DNA from: Saprospirales bacterium
Lineage (GTDB): Bacteria; Bacteroidota; Bacteroidia; Chitinophagales; Saprospiraceae
Assembly: GCA_002698985.1 (NCBI GenBank)
Contig: PAAY01000054.1
Span: forward strand, 1 to 45,429
Direction: 5' to 3'
Length of the DNA: 45,429 nucleotides
A program made the translations under genes and the position numbers. The stretch's first letter is position 1. Every line of letters starts with the position of its first letter. Below, piece after piece: positions 42,279-45,429 of the stretch. The notes below the pieces were generated by a model. The model was not told the DNA's origin. It made no database searches and worked only from the letters and a program-made list of their open reading frames with translations.

Positions 42279-43157
42279 TCAAATCGCCGAGCTGGGAAAG
42301 CGGCGGTCTATTCTTGCGAAGAACCCTCTCAAAACCTTGCCAGTACCACCCACTTCAACAACTTCTGTGATTCCGTTGGCAATCATGTTTTTCATCGTCT
42401 GGGTCCAGCGCACCGGGGCGGTCAGTTGTGTCACCAGGTTCTTGCGGATCGTTTCCGGATCGGTTTCCGGCTGAGCGCTCACGTTTTGGTAAACCGGGCA
42501 CACCGGTGCTTTGATCTCCGTCGCTTCGATGGCCGCACTCAGGGCATCCTGTGCCGGCTGCATCAGAGGCGAGTGAAATGCTCCTCCTACCTGAAGAATG
42601 ATGGCCCTTCTGGCTCCGGCTTCCTGGCATTTTTCAACAGCAGCTTCAACTCCCGGTACTGATCCTGAAATCACCAGCTGGCCGGGGCAGTTGTAGTTGG
42701 CAGGCACCACCACATCGTCAATGGAAGCGCAAATCTCTTCCACTTTTTCATCTTCCAGGCCAAGAATGGCGGCCATGGTGCTTTCCACGGCTTCGCAGGC
42801 TTCCTGCATGGCCAGGGCACGTTGCTGCACCAGTTTGAGTCCATCTTCAAAACTCATGCTGCCGGCAGCTACCAGGGCAGAGAACTCACCAAGTGAGTGA
42901 CCGGCAACGGCATCGGGCTTGAAATCATCACCGGCCATCTTTGCACGGATAACGGCATGCAGAAAAACTGCCGGCTGGGTGATTTTGGTCTGCTTCAAGT
43001 CCTCGGCGCTGCCCTCGAACATTACATCCGTGATGCGATAGCCAAGTACTTCGTTGGCTTTTTCAAAGAGCTCGCGGGCAAGTTCGCTTTGCTCGTACAT
43101 GTCTTTGCCCATTCCTTCAAACTGGGATCCCTGTCCGGGAAAAACGTAAGCTTTCAT
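42279..43157 (-). CDS. fabD: Malonyl-CoA:ACP transacylase
   Basis: FabD moves malonyl groups from CoA to acyl carrier protein, feeding fatty-acid elongation. The 292-residue protein starts with MKAYVFPGQGSQ (GQGSQ at 8-12 forms the oxyanion region), has the nucleophile elbow GHSLGEFSAL with S88, and the downstream GGAFHSPLMQPA block carrying the catalytic His. All key residues are present and length is as usual. It lies 55 nt downstream of folE on the same strand and may be read through from it; the ATG at 43157 gives the family N terminus. Confidence 0.97.
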   Translation of the reverse strand: MKAYVFPGQGSQFEGMGKDMYEQSELARELFEKANEVLGYRITDVMFEGSAEDLKQTKITQPAVFLHAVIRAKMAGDDFKPDAVAGHSLGEFSALVAAGSMSFEDGLKLVQQRALAMQEACEAVESTMAAILGLEDEKVEEICASIDDVVVPANYNCPGQLVISGSVPGVEAAVEKCQEAGARRAIILQVGGAFHSPLMQPAQDALSAAIEATEIKAPVCPVYQNVSAQPETDPETIRKNLVTQLTAPVRWTQTMKNMIANGITEVVEVGGTGKVLRGFFARIDRRFPSSAI

Positions 43158-43212
43158 AGTTGTTGTCGGTTATTCGTGTTTGCTGAAGGAGAGCAATTCA
43201 AATCTCCTTCGG

Positions 43213-43824
43213 TCAATGTAGTTTTTTGCCAATCAGGTTCATGAATTCTGTCCGGGTCGGCTGTTTTTGGAACTCGCCGGTAAAGGCACTCGTGGTGGTG
43301 ACGGAATTCTGCTTTTGCACACCCCGCATCATCATGCACATGTGCATGGCCTCTATGACCACTGCCACACCGAGTGGTTCCAGGGTGTCCTGAATGCAGT
43401 TGAGGATGTCGATGGTAAGTCGTTCCTGCACTTGCAGCCGGCGTGCAAACACATCCACCACCCGCGGCAGCTTGCTCAATCCGACGATCTTGCCATTGGG
43501 GATGTAGGCGATATGGGCTTTTCCGAGAAAAGGCAGCATGTGGTGCTCACACAGCGAGTACAGTTCGATGTCCTTCACCAGCACCATCTCGTTGTATTCC
43601 TGGTCGAACATTGCGGAGCGAAGGATGGCTGCGGGGTCTTGGTCGTAGCCCTTCGTCAAAAACTGAATGGCTTTGGCAGCTCTTTCCGGTGTCTTCTGCA
43701 AACCGTCACGGCCGGGGTCTTCCCCGATCGACTCGATGATCTGCTGGTAATGTGCTGCGATATCCCTGGTCAGTTTTGACGACATATCGTTTGGATTTAC
43801 TTCGGTAAAAACTGATGAATCCAT
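43213..43824 (-). CDS. folE: GTP cyclohydrolase I
   Basis: FolE converts GTP to 7,8-dihydroneopterin triphosphate, the entry step for folate, biopterin and queuosine. The 203-residue protein has the zinc ligands C92 and H95 in LCEHHMLPF and C163 in HMCMMMRG, together with [23 protein letters not shown] (about 115-137) for substrate binding and oligomer contacts. Two starts are possible: 43824 or the Met at residue 14 (43785); the N-terminal extension is variable in the family. It lies 111 nt downstream of the PTPS gene and upstream of fabD, so the two pterin genes are probably co-transcribed. Confidence 0.96.
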   Translation of the reverse strand: MDSSVFTEVNPNDMSSKLTRDIAAHYQQIIESIGEDPGRDGLQKTPERAAKAIQFLTKGYDQDPAAILRSAMFDQEYNEMVLVKDIELYSLCEHHMLPFLGKAHIAYIPNGKIVGLSKLPRVVDVFARRLQVQERLTIDILNCIQDTLEPLGVAVVIEAMHMCMMMRGVQKQNSVTTTSAFTGEFQKQPTRTEFMNLIGKKLH

Positions 43825-43935
43825 GATTCAGGGTTTTGTGGTTAGAAAAACAGGGGGGAAACACCGATGGCCTGTTTATGTTTTGTACATGTTCCACAAA
43901 ACCCCGTAAGCGTTCGCCACGGAACACCCCTGCGA

Positions 43936-44346
43936 TCATTCACCGAAGTATTCAACAAAAATATTTTCCGTTTCGCAAAGCTTGATACAGTGGAGCCGGC
44001 AGCCTTCGATGTGCGGTTCCAGCTCTTTCCAGAACAGGATGGCCAGGTTCTCGGTAGTGGGCTGCATACCCTTTGGGATGAAAGGCACGTCGAGGTTGAG
44101 GTTGCAGTGATCCACCTTGTCAACGATGGTCTCCCGGATGATCCTGCTCAGCTTTTTCACATCCATCACAAAACCGGTGACGGGATCGGGTTGGCCTTTC
44201 ACCGTCACGAACAGCTCGTAATTGTGGCCGTGCCAGTTGGTGTTGGCACACTTGCCGAACACCTCCCGGTTTTTCTCGGAAGACCACTCCTCCACCCACA
44301 GTTTGTGGGCTGCATTGAATCGTTCTCTTCGGGTCAGGTAAACCAT
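43936..44346 (-). CDS. 6-pyruvoyl-tetrahydropterin synthase / QueD family, C-x5-HGH type
   Basis: Family members act on dihydroneopterin triphosphate, giving 6-pyruvoyltetrahydropterin (biopterin route) or 6-carboxytetrahydropterin (queuosine route). The 136-residue protein has zinc ligands H14 (FNAAHKL), H39 and H41, and catalytic C33 in GKCANTNWHGHNYEL. The C-x5-HGH spacing is that of eukaryote-like PTPS enzymes, whereas typical QueD has C-x3-HGH. PTTENLA and the final CETENIFVEYFGE are conserved. The frame is open upstream to 44427, but the -7 box at 44398-44405 and family alignment put the start at 44346. It is upstream of folE on the same strand. Confidence 0.92.
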   Translation of the reverse strand: MVYLTRRERFNAAHKLWVEEWSSEKNREVFGKCANTNWHGHNYELFVTVKGQPDPVTGFVMDVKKLSRIIRETIVDKVDHCNLNLDVPFIPKGMQPTTENLAILFWKELEPHIEGCRLHCIKLCETENIFVEYFGE

Positions 44347-44397
44347 TGTAAAAGCATTGTCGACCGGACAAAACACCCACCCGGCCAATTTGGGGCG

Positions 44398-44405
44398 CAA
44401 AGCTA
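44398..44405 (-). promoter_or_regulatory. -7 promoter element of the PTPS-folE unit
   Basis: TAGCTTTG on the minus strand is an exact TAnnTTTG match 51 nt before the ATG at 44346. It lies in the gap divergent to the glycosyltransferase gene. Confidence 0.5.
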
Positions 44406-44484
44406 CAAAAAAGGGATGTACGCCCACTGTGGCTTTTTTCTCATCTTAGCCGCTTCACCGGCTGCCGCTGGCAACATCAAACCT

Positions 44485-45183
44485 ATGCCAAAGCCACGTA
44501 TTTTCGTCATCATTCCAGCTTACAACGAGGAAGAGTCCATCGCCAGGGTCCTCAACGACATTCCCGAAGGACTGGTGGAAGAAGTGGTGGTTTGCGACAA
44601 CAACAGCACCGACAACACCGCCGAGGAGGCCCACCGCGCCGGTGCCACCGTAGTCTTTCAACCCGAGCCGGGCTACGGCGCCGCCTGCCTCAAAGGAATG
44701 GAATACATCCGTTCAAAACCGGCAGAGAAGCAGCCAGACATCATCGTATTTCTCGACGGTGACTACTCCGACCACCCGGAGCAAATGCCGGAAGTGCTAA
44801 AGCCCATCCTGGAAGAGGATTACGACATGGTCATTGGTTCCAGGGCTCTCGGCAACATGGAGCCCGGCGCCATGCAACCCCAGCAGATCTTCGGCAATTG
44901 GCTGGCAACCAACCTCATCCGCCTCTTTTTCAAATACCGCTTTACCGACCTGGGCCCCTTCCGGGCCATCAAATGGGACAAACTGCTGGCCCTGAACATG
45001 CAGGACCGCAACTATGGCTGGACTGTAGAAATGCAGGTAAAAGCCGCCAAAGCAGGCCTCCGCTGCACCGAAGTGCCGGTGGATTACCGCTGCCGCATCG
45101 GCGTCTCCAAAGTTTCCGGAACCATCAAAGGGAGCATCCTCGCCGGCCATAAGATTTTGTGGACGATCTTTAAGAGCATCTGA
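44485..45183 (+). CDS. Family 2 glycosyltransferase (DPM1-like)
   Basis: GT2 enzymes transfer sugars from nucleotide donors; this subgroup resembles dolichyl/polyprenyl-phosphate mannose or glucose synthases. The 232-residue protein has IIPAYNEEESIARVL (9-23), CDNNSTDNT (37-45), the metal-binding DGDYSD (D91, D93), GSRALG and a DLGPFRAIKWD acceptor-site block, ending without the C-terminal membrane helices of some relatives, so it is a soluble or peripheral enzyme. The frame is open upstream to 43867 across the PTPS gene, but ATG 44485 begins the family N terminus. Donor and acceptor are unknown. It is the last gene of the window and divergent from PTPS. Confidence 0.92.
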   Translation: MPKPRIFVIIPAYNEEESIARVLNDIPEGLVEEVVVCDNNSTDNTAEEAHRAGATVVFQPEPGYGAACLKGMEYIRSKPAEKQPDIIVFLDGDYSDHPEQMPEVLKPILEEDYDMVIGSRALGNMEPGAMQPQQIFGNWLATNLIRLFFKYRFTDLGPFRAIKWDKLLALNMQDRNYGWTVEMQVKAAKAGLRCTEVPVDYRCRIGVSKVSGTIKGSILAGHKILWTIFKSI

Positions 45184-45194
45184 AGGTTGGGTAA

Positions 45195-45227
45195 CGTGAC
45201 GCGTAACACGTGACGCGTAACACGTGG
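45195..45227 (+). repeat. 14-bp tandem repeat after the glycosyltransferase gene
   Basis: CGTGACGCGTAACA occurs twice exactly (45195-45208, 45209-45222) plus a partial third copy (CGTG). Each unit contains the palindrome ACGCGT. Confidence 0.75.
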
Positions 45228-45229
45228 CT

Positions 45230-45245
45230 CCCCGAGTACTCGGGG
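45230..45245. repeat. Perfect 16-bp palindrome
   Basis: CCCCGAGTACTCGGGG is fully self-complementary and follows the 14-bp tandem repeat directly. It resembles the hairpin after smc (TCCCGAC-GTCGGGA) in position and composition, and may act as a terminator or be part of a dispersed repeat. Confidence 0.6.
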
Positions 45246-45429
45246 CAGGCTGTGGCTCGCTGCAAGCTCTGCTAAAAATCCTCAATTAACCACAGAGGAC
45301 CAGGAGTTAAAGACAGAGTTGAACAGAGTGATCCTGCGTGGGATAGTTCAATTAAGTGTGTCTAAGGTTAAAAAATTAATTTCAAAATCATCGCTCGCTT
45401 CGCTCCGCTTGGAGGCCGTAGGCCGGAAA
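45246..45429. other. Non-coding tail of the window
   Basis: No gene is supportable here. The stretch includes CACAGAGGACCAGGAGTTAA-like and GACAGAG/AACAGAG degenerate short repeats (about 45290-45330), an AT-rich run, and a terminal CGCTCGCTTCGCTCCGC / GGCCGTAGGCC segment that is repetitive in appearance. Confidence 0.45.

Overview
The window looks like a chromosomal segment from a member of the Bacteroidota, most likely Saprospiria (Haliscomenobacter/Lewinella-like); the lineage is an inference. The support is a type IX secretion (T9SS) type-A sorting domain on one secreted protein, a TonB-dependent receptor with an N-terminal carboxypeptidase-regulatory-like domain, several PorT/FadL-like outer-membrane proteins, many copies of the Bacteroidota -7 promoter element TAnnTTTG close to gene starts, and a giant surface protein built from SdrD_B, GEVED, Ig-like and thrombospondin type-3 repeats. 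No plasmid, phage, CRISPR array or complete insertion sequence is visible.

Layout. 1-93 is a short AT-rich stretch that interrupts an nhaD antiporter gene (52-645, minus). 974-10047 is mainly housekeeping: metK, a T9SS-exported protein, a PfkB-family kinase, ilvE, a small conserved protein followed by rdgB, an acidic TPR protein followed by secG, a CMP-sugar synthetase and an ST7-like TPR protein. 10048-16464 is a compact minus-strand operon in the order trkA-trkH-coaX-outer-membrane protein-periplasmic TPR protein. 16518-20063 (minus) holds a PorT-like barrel, a TonB-dependent receptor with a Cys-Cys motif and a cysteine-rich partner. 20226-22616 (minus) encodes a three-domain fusion (sugar/polyol-phosphate nucleotidyltransferase, CDP-alcohol phosphotransferase, LPG-synthase-type flippase domain), followed by tRNA-Ser(TGA). 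23249-37421 holds a small exported protein and the 4511-residue giant protein. 37994-41563 is smc. 41634-44346 (minus) is yqgE, fabD, folE and a PTPS-type pterin synthase, and 44485-45183 (plus) is a DPM1-like glycosyltransferase. The window ends in repeat-rich non-coding DNA.

How the genes work together. TrkA and TrkH form a potassium uptake unit co-transcribed with pantothenate kinase and envelope proteins. The pterin synthase has the C-x5-HGH motif and lies just upstream of folE, which fits a pterin route better than queuosine. The receptor and cysteine-rich protein look like one metal-related surface module. The strongest candidate for something new is the 796-residue fusion, which would activate a headgroup, build a phosphodiester lipid or solute and possibly move it across the membrane in one polypeptide; its CDP-alcohol phosphotransferase motif lacks both late aspartates. 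The giant protein carries no recognisable T9SS signal and ends instead in two tandem 45-residue dockerin-like repeats.

Several intergenic gaps carry short degenerate tandem repeats and perfect palindromes that look like a dispersed, lineage-specific intergenic element.
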